Source: Thermoplasmata archaeon
GTDB taxonomy: Archaea; Thermoplasmatota; Thermoplasmata; Lutacidiplasmatales; UBA184
Direction of reading: 5' to 3'
Length of the DNA: 64,000 nucleotides
NCBI GenBank assembly: GCA_022750195.1
Contig: JAKIWE010000006.1
Coordinates: 104,868 to 168,867, forward strand
Positions 26,480-36,300 of this stretch are shown one piece after another. The translations under genes were made by a program, and so were the position numbers. Every line of letters starts with the position of its first letter. The first letter of the stretch is position 1. The notes under the pieces are model-generated. The model did no database searches. It saw nothing but the letters and a program-made list of their open reading frames with translations, and had not been told where the DNA came from.

Positions 26480-29400
26480 TTAAGCTGGGTGCTCGTCGGA
26501 GCTCGGCTCCTCGTCGTGAGGTGCCTGGGGAGGGGGCGGGTTCCTAGGGGCCCGGCGGCGCAGCAGCAACGCCACCGCGGTGACGGCGACCGCGGACGCG
26601 ACGATCAGTCCGGCGACGAGACCGTCGACGACCGCGGCCGAGGCTCCCGACGACGACGGGCTCGTAGACGCCGGCGGGCCGATCGTGACGGTGGCCGACG
26701 CCGTCTTACTGATCCCGTTCAGCGAGGTCGTCACGTTGAGGTAGACGGTGCCCGCCACCGCACCGGCGGTGAAGGTCGTCGACGGACCCGTCGGGTGGCT
26801 CAGGCTCCCGAGCGGCTGGCTCAACGCCCAGGCGAAGGAGAGGTTCGAAGGGCACGGGCCCCCGCTGCAGACCGGCGTGACCGTGAAGGTCTGAGTTCCG
26901 CCCGAGAGAAGCTGGGCCGCGGCGTCGTCCAGCGAAAGCGACGCGAGCGAGAGACCGACGGTGGAGGCGACGGTGATCGCCACGCTCGCGGTCGGTGAGA
27001 CCACGCCGTTCAGCGTCGCCACGACAAAGATCGCGGTAGGGCCCGGAGTGGCTCCGGCGGTGAACGTCGTGGTCGGCCCTGTGAGCCCGCCGAGCGTGCC
27101 CAGGTTCCGGCCCAGGCTCCAGGTGTAGGTCGTTCCGCTCGGACAGGGGCCGCCAGCACAGCTGGGCACGGCGGTGAGGGCGATCTCCCCGGCGAAGGCG
27201 ACGGTGGCTGCGGAGGTGAGGACGATGACGGAGGTCAGCGTGGGGTCGACGGCGAGCGCGATCGTCGCGGTGGTGGCTCCCCCGGCGGTATCGTTCACGA
27301 ACACCTCGATGGAGAACGTCCCCACGGCGGTGGGGGTGCACGTGAGCGTCGGGGCGTCGATCGTCGCGCACCCTTGGGGGAGGCCGGTAAAGACGAACTG
27401 GGGGACCCCCGTCCCTCCCGCCGTGGTCACGAGGAGGTTCGACGAGCTTCCGAGGTTCACTTGCGCGGGGGAGGCGCTGGCCGCGGAGATCGACGGCGGA
27501 GGGTTGACCACGAGCGTCAACGTAGCCGTGCTCCCGCTCCCGGTCGAATCGTTGACAAAGACCCGCACTACGAACGTGCCGGTCGAGGCCGGGGCGCACT
27601 CTACGGTGGCCCGGTCCTGCGTGGAGCATCCGCCCGGCAGCCCCGTGTAGGCGTAGCCCAAGGTGCCCGTGCCGCCGCTGGCCACCACCGTGAGGTTCGT
27701 CGTGCTACCGACGTCGGCTGTGGCCGGGCTCGCCAAGAACGTCGCGATCACGTCGTGGGGGTTGACGAGGAGGGTCACGCTCGCGTTGACACTGCTGCCG
27801 GTCGCGTCGGAGACGAGCACCGTCACGTTGAAGGTGCCGAGGACCGACGGCGCGCACGGTAGCGCCGCGAGGTCAAGCGAGAGACAACCGTGGGGTAGGC
27901 GCGTGTAGCGGTAGGCGAGGGTCCCAGTGCCACCGGTGACATTGACGCGGAGCACGGTCGTGCCTCCCAAGGTGACGTTCGCGGGCGATGCCGAGAAGGA
28001 GGAGATCGCGTCGTGAAGATTGACGGTCAAGGTGGTGGAGGCGGTGGCCCGGCTCTCCGAGCCGCTGCCCGTCGTGTCGTTGACGTAGACCCGGACCGTG
28101 TAGGTGCCAGCCGAGGAGGGTGTGCAGGTCAGCAGGTGGGTGTTCAGCGAGTGGCACCCGGGGGGAAGCCCGGTGTACTGGAACGAGTAGTTCCCGGTGC
28201 CGCCGGTCGCCGTGACGGTGAACCTCGCCGGGCTCCCTAGGCTGATCGCCGACGGGTTCGGCGAGAACGAGGAGATCGACGTCGGCGGGGAGGGGCCCCA
28301 GAGGATCGAGACCGTGCCCTGGTTCACGTCGGTGACGTACACGAGGTCGTTCCCCGCATCGAAAGCGACCCCGATCGGTCCCGAACCCACGGTCAGCGTG
28401 GTCACGACCGAGTCGTTCGTGTCCGAGAGGAACGTCACGTTGTTCGAAAGATAGTTCGCGACCACGATGTCGCCCCGGTCGTAGTCCATCGCCGAGGGAT
28501 AGAGCCCGACGTTCGGGTTCGCGACGACCGTGTTGTTCGTGTCGGAGATGACGGTCACGTTGCTGCTGAAGTAGTTCGCCACGAAGATCTCCCCGTTCGG
28601 GTCGTACGTCACCGCGTCCGGATACGTCCCCACGCCGACGGTGGCGACGACCGAGTTCGAGGTGTCGTTGATGACGCTGACGTTCCCGCCGAGATTCGCG
28701 ACGAACACCTCGCCCTGGCCCGCGTCGTACGCCACGCCGTCCGGAGCGCCGCCGACCGAGACGTTCCCGATGGCGGTGTTGTTCGTGGCGGAGAGGACAC
28801 TGACGTTGCCGGAGTAGAAGTTCGCGACGTACACCTCCGACTTGGCGGCGTCGTAGGCGAGAGTGCCGGGGAGCAGGCCGACATTGATCGTCGCAACGAC
28901 CGAGTTGTTCGAATCGGAGATCACGCTGACGTTGTCGCTGCCCAAGTTCGCGACGAACACCTCACCGTTGGAACCGGCGTACGCCACGGCGGAGGGATTG
29001 GACCCTACCTCGACCTGCGCCACCACCCGGTCGGTGGTGTCGGAGATGACGCTGACGGTGTTGAGGTTCCCATTGGCCACAAACAGCTCCCCTGCTCCCG
29101 AATCGTAGGCGACGGCCCCCGGGGTGTCCGCGAGCACGATCCGTACAACGACCGAGAACGTGGCGGGGGACACAACGTTCAGAAGGTTGTTCGCACCGTT
29201 GGCCACGTAGACGGTGGAGGTCCCGCTGTCATAGACGACCCCGACCGGGCCCTGGCCGACCGGGATGCTGAAGGCGGGGAGGTTCGAGCTGGCGTTGATG
29301 ACGGTCAGGTTGCGGGAGTACTGGTTCGCCACGTACACCTCCCCGGTGACGTTGTCGATGGTGAGCGCGGCGGGGGCGATCCCGACCGGGACCGTCGCGA

Positions 29401-30442
29401 CCTCGGCGTAGGAGGAGTCGTTGAGGACCGTCACATTGTTCGTCGCATAATCGGCGACCACGATCTCCGCGAGGGCGGCGTCGTAGACGACGGCGATCGG
29501 GAGCCCGTAGTAGCCGACGCTCAGGTTGGTGTTGACGAGAAAGTTCGCGACGACAGTGTTGTTCGTGGTAGAGAAGACGCTCATGTTCCACGAATTCTCG
29601 TTGGCGACAAAGACGGCGCTCCGGGCGGGGTCGAACGCGAGTCCCTGGGGTGTGTTGCCGACTCCGACGGAGGTGAGGACGGAATCGTTGGCATCCGAGA
29701 TGACGCTCACGTTGTTCGAGCCACCGTTCGCCACGAAGATCTCGCCAAGGGTCGGATCGTACGCGACGCCGTTAGGGGAACTTCCGACGCCGATCGTGGC
29801 CACGACGGTGTTGTTCGAGTCGGAGATGACGCTGACGTTGCCGGAGTTCTGGTTCGCGACGAAGATCTCGCCGCGGCCACTGTCGTACGCGAGCTGCACC
29901 GGACCCGTTCCTACCGGTATGCTGGTGACCGGGGTGTTGGTCCGATCGTCGAGGACGGTGACGGTATTCGACCCGAAATCGGCCGTAAAGATCTCATGGG
30001 TCCCGGCGTCGTAGGCCACCCCCTCTGGTCCCAGAGCCAGCGCCGCGGGAAAGTTGCCCGGCACGACGGTGTTGTTGAGGAGGACCAGCGTGTCGAGAAC
30101 CGACGGGGCCACCCCTCCCACCCCCGGGCGCGGCAGGCCCGGGGCACGACCGGCCGTCGGTGGAAGCGGGGCAGCGAGGGAGACACTCCCTTTCTCCGAG
30201 GTCCGGTGGACCGCGGTTCCTGCGATCACCGACGGGGCCCGGCCACCCGTCGGCATCGGACCGAGACCGGCCACCCCCAGGCCCGAGACTGGGGGGACGA
30301 GGAGGAGCGCTACGGTGGTGAAGGCGGCAAGCACGGCGAGGGCGTGCCCGCGCCCCCGGCCGGTGAGCCCCCCCGTAGCCTTCGAGAGACCGAGGACTCT
30401 TCGTGTCGACCCGGAACGGTTGGCTCGAAGGGTGGAGAACAT
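26480..30442 (-). CDS. YVTN beta-propeller (14 blades) and Ig-like surface protein
   Basis: A 1320-residue membrane-anchored surface protein. A signal/membrane helix (about 34-52) is followed by 14 YVTN-type repeats of about 42 residues (pattern NTVVATxxVGxxPxGVAYDxxxGEVFVAN...NVSVIS), enough for two seven-bladed propellers. Then come four Ig-like repeats starting I(S/A)xF(S)xxP, each with a conserved Cys pair (LPxGC...CxP), and two further domains with SCxGGPCP. A C-terminal helix and Arg-rich stop-transfer sequence anchor it. Many NVS/NNT sequons suggest glycosylation. ATG 30442 is chosen: a GGAGGT site lies 7 nt upstream and the earlier ATG at 30481 lies in the CTATATG box. Ligand unknown. 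It resembles the 21-blade protein at 33.4-37.5 kb. Confidence 0.85.
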   Translation of the reverse strand: MFSTLRANRSGSTRRVLGLSKATGGLTGRGRGHALAVLAAFTTVALLLVPPVSGLGVAGLGPMPTGGRAPSVIAGTAVHRTSEKGSVSLAAPLPPTAGRAPGLPRPGVGGVAPSVLDTLVLLNNTVVPGNFPAALALGPEGVAYDAGTHEIFTADFGSNTVTVLDDRTNTPVTSIPVGTGPVQLAYDSGRGEIFVANQNSGNVSVISDSNNTVVATIGVGSSPNGVAYDPTLGEIFVANGGSNNVSVISDANDSVLTSVGVGNTPQGLAFDPARSAVFVANENSWNMSVFSTTNNTVVANFLVNTNLSVGYYGLPIAVVYDAALAEIVVADYATNNVTVLNDSSYAEVATVPVGIAPAALTIDNVTGEVYVANQYSRNLTVINASSNLPAFSIPVGQGPVGVVYDSGTSTVYVANGANNLLNVVSPATFSVVVRIVLADTPGAVAYDSGAGELFVANGNLNTVSVISDTTDRVVAQVEVGSNPSAVAYAGSNGEVFVANLGSDNVSVISDSNNSVVATINVGLLPGTLAYDAAKSEVYVANFYSGNVSVLSATNNTAIGNVSVGGAPDGVAYDAGQGEVFVANLGGNVSVINDTSNSVVATVGVGTYPDAVTYDPNGEIFVANYFSSNVTVISDTNNTVVANPNVGLYPSAMDYDRGDIVVANYLSNNVTFLSDTNDSVVTTLTVGSGPIGVAFDAGNDLVYVTDVNQGTVSILWGPSPPTSISSFSPNPSAISLGSPARFTVTATGGTGNYSFQYTGLPPGCHSLNTHLLTCTPSSAGTYTVRVYVNDTTGSGSESRATASTTLTVNLHDAISSFSASPANVTLGGTTVLRVNVTGGTGTLAYRYTRLPHGCLSLDLAALPCAPSVLGTFNVTVLVSDATGSSVNASVTLLVNPHDVIATFLASPATADVGSTTNLTVVASGGTGTLGYAYTGLPGGCSTQDRATVECAPASTGTFVVRVFVNDSTGSGSTATLTLVVNPPPSISAASASPAQVNLGSSSNLLVTTAGGTGVPQFVFTGLPQGCATIDAPTLTCTPTAVGTFSIEVFVNDTAGGATTATIALAVDPTLTSVIVLTSAATVAFAGEIALTAVPSCAGGPCPSGTTYTWSLGRNLGTLGGLTGPTTTFTAGATPGPTAIFVVATLNGVVSPTASVAITVASTVGLSLASLSLDDAAAQLLSGGTQTFTVTPVCSGGPCPSNLSFAWALSQPLGSLSHPTGPSTTFTAGAVAGTVYLNVTTSLNGISKTASATVTIGPPASTSPSSSGASAAVVDGLVAGLIVASAVAVTAVALLLRRRAPRNPPPPQAPHDEEPSSDEHPA
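28297..30085 (-). repeat. 14 tandem YVTN blade repeats, about 126 bp each
   Basis: In-frame repeats of about 42 codons encoding propeller blades, diverged at DNA level but regular in the consensus (AYD...G(E)xFVAN...NVSVIS). One blade (the fifth) carries an insertion. The count of 14 is made from the protein sequence; ends are approximate. Confidence 0.7.
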
Positions 30443-30449
30443 TGAATGT

Positions 30450-30486
30450 ACCTCCGTGGGCCCGTGAACGCGGCCTAGCATATAGT
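30450..30486 (-). promoter_or_regulatory. CTATATG box and GGAGGT ribosome-binding site of the 14-blade gene
   Basis: Minus-strand CTATATG at about 30479-30486 and a perfect GGAGGT at 30450-30455, 7 nt before ATG 30442. Together they place the mRNA start near 30460, excluding the upstream ATG. This gene uses a Shine-Dalgarno site, unlike the leaderless genes nearby. Confidence 0.6.
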
Positions 30487-30732
30487 CGAGCTTCGAGGCC
30501 GAGGATTCGGTCGCGGGCAGGTCGAGAAAGCGGCCGCGGGCGCAGATTAGCGATTCTCAGAGGAGTGGGTCATCCTTCCGGAGGGTGCCGACCTCGAGAC
30601 GCCCCCGTCTGGGCTTTCCCCGCCGGCGACGACGGTGAGGGGGAGGAGGAGGCGGACGCGACGGCGCAGCAGATCGATGTCTCGGCGAACAGGACCTGCC
30701 CGGTGGCCTTGCGCAGGAAACCTTCGACCGGG

Positions 30733-31167
30733 CTACGGTGAAGAGCGGGCGTGGTGGTCCAGGAGAGCGAGAGCCTCTCGATTGTCCGGATAGTGGAGCC
30801 GATCACTCGCAGCCGCGAACTCCAACCATTCGAACTGGTCGTGCTCCGAGCTCAGGTGGGGCGACGCCGCTTCGTCGAGCTCTACCCCGAAAGCATGCAA
30901 CCGCCAGTTCCGACCGTCCGGTCCTTGGAATCGAAAGCTCCACCCCAGCGGGAACACGCTCTTAGGTCGGGAGAACCCGGTCTCCTCCTCGATCTCACGC
31001 CGCACCGCGGCGGCGAAGTCGGCATCGCTCCGCTCCACTTTGCCGCTGACCGGGACCCAAATGCGGCCCCGTTCCGGTGGCCGGCGGAGGATCAGGTACT
31101 GGGGCGGTCGGCCCGCGAAGAGGTAGCCCTCGACGCACTCCTGGTCGACGGGCGCCTCGTCAGCCAC
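30733..31167 (-). CDS. NUDIX hydrolase with atypical Nudix box
   Basis: A 144-residue NUDIX domain protein, which hydrolyses nucleoside diphosphates linked to another moiety. The beta-sheet start (CVEGYLFAGRPPQYLILRRP) and GRIWVPVSGKVE lead into the Nudix helix with AAVRREIEEETGF. Compared with the consensus GX5EX7REUXEEXGU, the first Glu is Asp (ERSD) and one residue is inserted before REIEEE; the catalytic REUXEE core is intact. It may cleave diadenosine polyphosphates or damaged nucleotides. It overlaps the end of the NAC gene by 8 bp, so it is the last gene of the CBS-HPF/NAC operon. Confidence 0.83.
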   Translation of the reverse strand: MADEAPVDQECVEGYLFAGRPPQYLILRRPPERGRIWVPVSGKVERSDADFAAAVRREIEEETGFSRPKSVFPLGWSFRFQGPDGRNWRLHAFGVELDEAASPHLSSEHDQFEWLEFAAASDRLHYPDNREALALLDHHARSSP

Positions 31168-31570
31168 GCCCGGCTCCCCGCCGGGAGAGGATCTGCATGA
31201 TCGCTTCGGCGGGCGCGCCGTGGGTCGCCTCCAGCGCGGCGATCGCCTCGTCGCGCTCCGCCTGGGCCTGAGCCATCACGAGCTCGATGTCCTCCTCGGG
31301 AGGGCCCGAAGGTTCGGGGGCAGAGGGAGCTGGCCCGGCGGCGGTCGACGTCGAGGCCGAGCGCTTTCGCACCTCGGAGCTACCCACCACCTGGTAGGTC
31401 CGGACGCCCTGGACGGTGAGGATCGTTACTTCCGGCGCCTTGAACACGTGCTCTTTGTCGCGCGTGCGGATGATGACCTCCTCGACGCCGTCGACGTTCT
31501 CGGTGGCCATGCCGAGGCGCTTCATCATCATCTCCATCTGCCGCGCGTTCCGCGGTCCCCCGGGGATCAT
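31160..31570 (-). CDS. nac: Nascent polypeptide-associated complex protein (archaeal NAC)
   Basis: A 136-residue archaeal NAC-alpha homologue that homodimerises at the ribosome exit and shields nascent chains. The N-terminal MIPGGPRNARQMEMMMKRLGM region is typical, the NAC beta-barrel follows (VEEVIIRTRDKEHVFKAPEVTILTVQG, YQVVG), then a low-complexity Ser/Pro/Ala linker and a C-terminal UBA domain (EEDIELVMAQAQAERDEAIAALEATHGAPAEAI). It lies 24 bp downstream of the CBS-HPF fusion and overlaps the Nudix gene, which groups ribosome-associated functions in one operon. Confidence 0.94.
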   Translation of the reverse strand: MIPGGPRNARQMEMMMKRLGMATENVDGVEEVIIRTRDKEHVFKAPEVTILTVQGVRTYQVVGSSEVRKRSASTSTAAGPAPSAPEPSGPPEEDIELVMAQAQAERDEAIAALEATHGAPAEAIMQILSRRGAGRG

Positions 31571-31594
31571 CGAACGCCTCCGCGCGGTGCGCGC

Positions 31595-32830
31595 CTACTC
31601 CTCGTCGGGGCCGGTGGCGGCCCGGATCCTCGCCTCGAGCTCGGGGTCGACCGGCATCTCTTCCGGGTCGACCTGGCGAGTGGAGCGCCGGCGCTTCTTC
31701 TGCACGCCCTCTTCGCGCATCCGCCGGGCCTGCTCGCCGAGCTCCTCGAGCACGTCGGAGATCCCCGCGTAGAAGTTCCACCCGGTGTGCGAGGCGTAGA
31801 AGATCCCCCGGTCGGTGTTGAGACGCGCGTGCACGGTGGCGTCGCCCGTCCGGTGCGTCGCGTGGGGGGTGATGTGCAGGCTTAGCAGCAGGGGGCGGAC
31901 CTGGCGGGAGATGTGCCGGAGCCCCTTCGCCACGAGATGGTCGATCTCGGTCAGGACGGCCGGGTCGCCCGACCCGCGGAGGCCGTGGACCTGAACGTAG
32001 ACGTCCCCGAGCTTGGCCTCCCCGGGAATGTTGTCCCCGCCGACCGCCAGCCCCAGCAGGTCGCCCTGGCTGACGACGCCGATCGGACGGCCGCCCTCTT
32101 CGACGAAAACGCTGCTCGCCTTCTCGCGGCTCATCAGCTCGGCGGCCTCGCCGGCCGTCGCCGTCGGTGCGACGGTGAGCGCAGGGCTGCGCATGATCGT
32201 GCGGACCTCGATCTGGAAGACGCTCGCTTTGCGGCCTCGGTCCTTTTTCCCGCTCGTGGTCGGCTGCCAAAGGACGCGGCCGAGGTCGGCCACGCCGACG
32301 GCCCCCGAGAGCAGCCCCCGTCGGTCGACGACCGGCAGCGGGTGCTCCTCGAGAATCCGGATGTGGCCGAAGAGCGTGCCGACCGGCTCGGTCTCGCGCA
32401 TGATGAGCCCGGGGGGGCTCATGATCTCGCTGACCACGTGGCGCGCGATGGTCGGGAGCCGGGGGACCGCCTTCACGAGGTCGGTGCGCGAGACGATCCC
32501 CTGCAGCTCGCCCCTGCGCCCCACGACCGGCGCGGCCCTCAGGCCGGCGGCGAGGAGCTGCTCCGCGAGCTCCGGGTAGGCGGTCTCCCCGGTTACGATC
32601 GGGGGGAGGACCAGCAGGTGCTCGACCTTCGTCGTGAGCGGTAGGTTCGTACGTCGCGCGATCGTCTCGAACGTGATCATGCCGGCGAGCCGGCCCTTTC
32701 GCAGCACCGGGATCTCGTGGAAGGCGCGGCCGCGCATCAGGCCCAGGGCCTTCGAGAGCGGTGCCTCGTGCGAGAGCGTGACCGGGTTCGGCGTCATCAT
32801 GTCCCGGGCGGTGGGCCAAGTACTGACCAT
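31595..32830 (-). CDS. Four CBS domains fused to an HPF/RaiA-like ribosome-binding domain
   Basis: A 411-residue protein. Residues about 8-265 hold four CBS motifs (two Bateman modules), recognisable by MTPNPVTLS, PVVGRRGELQGIVSRTDL, PVVDRRGLLSGAVGVADL and FVEEGGRPIGVVSQGDL; these usually bind adenine nucleotides. Residues about 277-373 match the beta-alpha-beta-beta-beta-alpha pattern of hibernation-promoting factor: VYVQVHGL, a helix AVLTEIDHLVAKGLRHI, LLLSLHIT, ATVHARLNT, GIFYASHTG, then NFYAGISDVLEELGEQARRM. A basic tail follows. The likely role is ribosome silencing controlled by energy charge, inferred from the domains. It heads an operon with NAC. ATG 32830 lies 31 nt after the CTTAAG element. 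Confidence 0.82.
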   Translation of the reverse strand: MVSTWPTARDMMTPNPVTLSHEAPLSKALGLMRGRAFHEIPVLRKGRLAGMITFETIARRTNLPLTTKVEHLLVLPPIVTGETAYPELAEQLLAAGLRAAPVVGRRGELQGIVSRTDLVKAVPRLPTIARHVVSEIMSPPGLIMRETEPVGTLFGHIRILEEHPLPVVDRRGLLSGAVGVADLGRVLWQPTTSGKKDRGRKASVFQIEVRTIMRSPALTVAPTATAGEAAELMSREKASSVFVEEGGRPIGVVSQGDLLGLAVGGDNIPGEAKLGDVYVQVHGLRGSGDPAVLTEIDHLVAKGLRHISRQVRPLLLSLHITPHATHRTGDATVHARLNTDRGIFYASHTGWNFYAGISDVLEELGEQARRMREEGVQKKRRRSTRQVDPEEMPVDPELEARIRAATGPDEE

Positions 32831-32856
32831 ACGATGACCCCCCGAGAATCTCCGCG

Positions 32857-32862
32857 CTTAAG
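32857..32862 (-). promoter_or_regulatory. CTTAAG promoter element of the CBS-HPF operon
   Basis: First T on the minus strand is 31 nt before ATG 32830, predicting a leader of at most a few nucleotides. Confidence 0.5.
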
Positions 32863-32890
32863 AGTTGGCGAGCGGGGGCGGCCGGAGCGG

Positions 32891-32962
32891 TTAGGCGACT
32901 TCTCGGGCCATCTGGTAGCCGTTCTCCCCGTCCGAGCAGCGCCCCCGGAGCAGATCGGTTAC
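32891..32962 (-). pseudogene. Remnant of a GNAT acetyltransferase C-terminus
   Basis: The minus strand encodes VTDLLRGRCSDGENGYQMA followed by REVA and a TAA stop, nearly identical to the last 22 residues of the intact acetyltransferase at 38898-39398 (VVDLLRGYYSDGENGYQMA then REVA). Upstream the frame meets a stop and similarity is lost, so only the 3' end of a former paralogous gene remains. The DNA is also similar over roughly 50 bp. Confidence 0.75.
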
Positions 32963-33399
32963 GCGAACCCTCGCCAGCTACCGGCCACCGGAATCCGTCC
33001 GAAGGCCTGCCCCCCACGGAGTTGCGAGGAAGGACCCACAGGTCCGAGCGCCGCAATCCGGCCAAGGAATGGGCGGCGCCGCAGGGCCTTCAACGGATCG
33101 GTGGGTCCGAGGGAGGAGTTCGAGGGGAGAAGGACCGTGCGACGATCGGATCAGTTCACGGCGAGCGGCCTCGTTAACCTGGAGCCGATGAGATCCGGGT
33201 GCGCGGGTCCTGGGCCGGTGCTCCGAGTTCGCCACGGGAACGAACTTCATCTCCACCCACCAACGGGCGGCCACCGGTGGGGCGTCGCTCCGAACCTCGT
33301 ACATGCGACCGACGGCCCGGTAGCAGACCTGCCGACGATCCTAGCCGGAAACCGCGAACGGCCCGTCGACGTGCGGCTCGAGTCGCTGCTAGGGGGGAT
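32963..33399 (-). other. Noncoding stretch, possibly decayed gene
   Basis: About 440 bp between the acetyltransferase remnant and the 21-blade gene with no frame I can support on either strand. It may contain the eroded remainder of the acetyltransferase paralogue, but I could not align it. Confidence 0.4.
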
Positions 33400-36300
33400 T
33401 CACCCCGGTGGGGGTCCGACCTTGGGGGATCCGGGTTCGGGCGGTTCTCGCTCGTCCGCGGGAGGTTCCCGTGGCGCCGGAGTCGCAGAACCTCCCTGGG
33501 TGACTTCGGGGGACCGGGCGCGACGTCGTCGGATCATGATCCCGATCCCGACCCCGGCGACGACCGCGGCCACAATCCCACCCAGGAGCGCATACCCTTC
33601 CGCACCCGAAATCCCGAGTGGGCCCCCACCGGCCGACGGGGGCGCGAACTTCACGGACACGCTCTGACTCGCGCCGTTCACGGTCACGGATCCCGACGAT
33701 GGGTTCCCTCGGTACCCGTTCGCCGCGCCCACCTGGAACGAAAACGTTCCGTTCGGTTGCGTCACGACCACGAATCCGGTGGTCGAGCTCGTGGAGGTCC
33801 CGCCTACGGTCACCGACCACGACGCACCGGACGGAAGACCGGTCTCAGCGAAGGTGACGGCATACTGCCCGCTGGGAACCGACGTGAACGCCACGGCCTG
33901 GTCGACGTTCGACCCATCGACGATCACGTTCCCCGCCGCGGGCGCCGCCACGTAGCCGCTCAGCGGACCGACGGTGAACGGGTAGGTCCCGTTGGTCTCC
34001 ACGAACTCGACAGGGGCGGACAACGAAGATTGCCGGCTTCCGCCGAGTGTGACCGACCAATTCGTTCCCCCTGGAAGATTCGTTTCCGTGAACGTCACCG
34101 CATAGTGTCCCGGGGCGAGCGTCAAGGTGAACGTAACGGCGACGCTGGTGTCGGCTCCGTTCACCGTCACCGGTCCCGCGGACGGGATCGACCCGTATCC
34201 GGGGACCGCCGCCACTGTGTACGTGTAACTGCCGTTCACCATCACGAACGCGACCGAGGGTGTGCTCGAACCGGCCGCCACCCCATTCATTGTGACGGAC
34301 CACGGCGTACCCGGGGTAAGGCCGGTCTCGGTGAAGGTAACCGTGTACGTGAGGGGGGTCACCGTTAGGGGGGCCGTGGCGCTGGCCCGGTGGCTCGCGC
34401 TATCGTTCACGACGACTCGGACCAGGTAGCTCCCGACCGCCGTGGGCGTGCACGCCAGAGAGGACGCGTCCTGGGTAGTGCAGCCCGGCGGTAGTCCCGA
34501 GTAGGCGTAGTTCAAATCGCCGTCACCGCCGCTGACAATGGCGGTAACCCGCGTGGGCGATCCGACGACGACGGACGACGCATTCGCCGCGAGGGATGAG
34601 ATCGTCAGGGGATCGTCCCGGACGATCGAGAGGCTCCCGGCTAAGTAGTTGCTCGCGTAGGTGAGGGTGCGGCCCGAGTCATAGGCTACCCCCACCGGGA
34701 AGCCTCCCATCGGGACCGATGCGACTACCGTGTGCGTCACCTCCGAGATGACGCTCATGTTGTTTGAGTTCGAGTTGCCGACAACGACCTCTCCCGTCGC
34801 GCGGTCGAACGCTGCCCCGGTGGGAGTAACTCCGACCGGGACCGACGTGAGCACGGTGGTCGTCGCGTCCGAGATCACGCTCACGTTGTTCGAGCCGGAG
34901 TTCGTGACGAAGATCTCCCCCCCCGTGCTGGCATACGCCACCCCTTGGGGCGTGATCCCCACGGGAACGCTCGCCACCACGGTGGTCGTCGCGTCCGAGA
35001 GAACGCTCACATTGTGCGAGCCGGCATCCGCGACGAAGACCTCCCCTTTCCCGCTGTCGTAGGCCACCCCGCTGGGATTCGTGCCCACCGCGACCGTCGT
35101 CACCACCGTGTTCGTCGTGTCCGAGATCACGCTCACGGTGTTCGAAACGGTGCTCGTGACGAAGACCTCGCCCTTCGCGTCGTCGTACGTGACCCCGTAG
35201 GGATAGCCGCCCACCGGGACCGTCGCCACCACGGTGTTCGTCGCGTCCGAGATCACGCTCACGGTGTTCGAACGTGCGTTCGTTACGAAGACCTCCCCCT
35301 TCCCCCCGTCGTACGCCACCCCGGAGGGATCCCTCCCCACGAGGACCGACGCGACGATGAGGTTCGTCGCGTCGGAGATCACGTTGACCGTGTTGAGGTC
35401 CGCGCTCGCCACAAAGACCTCCCCCAGGCCGCTATCGTACGCCACGCCTTGCGGGTGGCTGCCCACGGGGATCGTCGCGATCGCGACCAAGATCACGCTC
35501 GCCGTGTTCGAGGCGGAGTTGGTAACGAAGACCTCCCCCTTGCCGAGGTCATCCGCGACTCCCCAGGGACCGCTCCCTACGGCGACCGTCGCGACCACCG
35601 TGCTCGTCGCATCGGAGATCACGCTTACGTTGTTCGAGCCGGAGTTCGTGACGAAGAGCTCGCCCGATCCGCTGTCGTACGCCACCGCGTAGGGAAAGGC
35701 GCCCACCGCGACCGTCGCCACCACCGTGTTCGTCGCGTCCGAGATCACGCTCGCGTTGTGCGCGGCGTCGTTCCCGACGAAGACCTCCCCCTTCCCCCCG
35801 TCGTACGCCACCCCGTAGGGACTGTTCTGCACGGCGACCGTCGCCACCACGAGGTTGGTCCCGTCCGACACCACGCTCACGTTGTTCGAGCCGGAATTCG
35901 TGACGAAGAGCTCTCCCTTGCCACCGTCGTACGCCACGCCCCAGGGATAGGTGCCCACCGGGACCTTCGCCACGGCGGCGTTGGTCGCGTCCGAGATCAC
36001 GCTCACGTTGTTCGATAGGTAGTTCGCCACGAAGACCTCCCCTGTCCCGCCGTCATAGGCGAGACCGTAGGGAAAGCTCCCGGCGGGAACCGTCGCGACG
36101 ACGGCGTTCGTAGCGTCCGAGATCACGCTCACGGAGCCCGAGCCGGAGTTCGCGACGAAGACCTCGCCCTTCCCGGAATCATACGCCACGCCCACCGGGA
36201 AGCTCCCCACCGTGACCGTCGCGACCACCGCGTTCGTCGCGTCCGAGATCACGCTCACGACGGCCGACAGGTAATCCGCGACAAAGGCTTCCCCCTTCCC

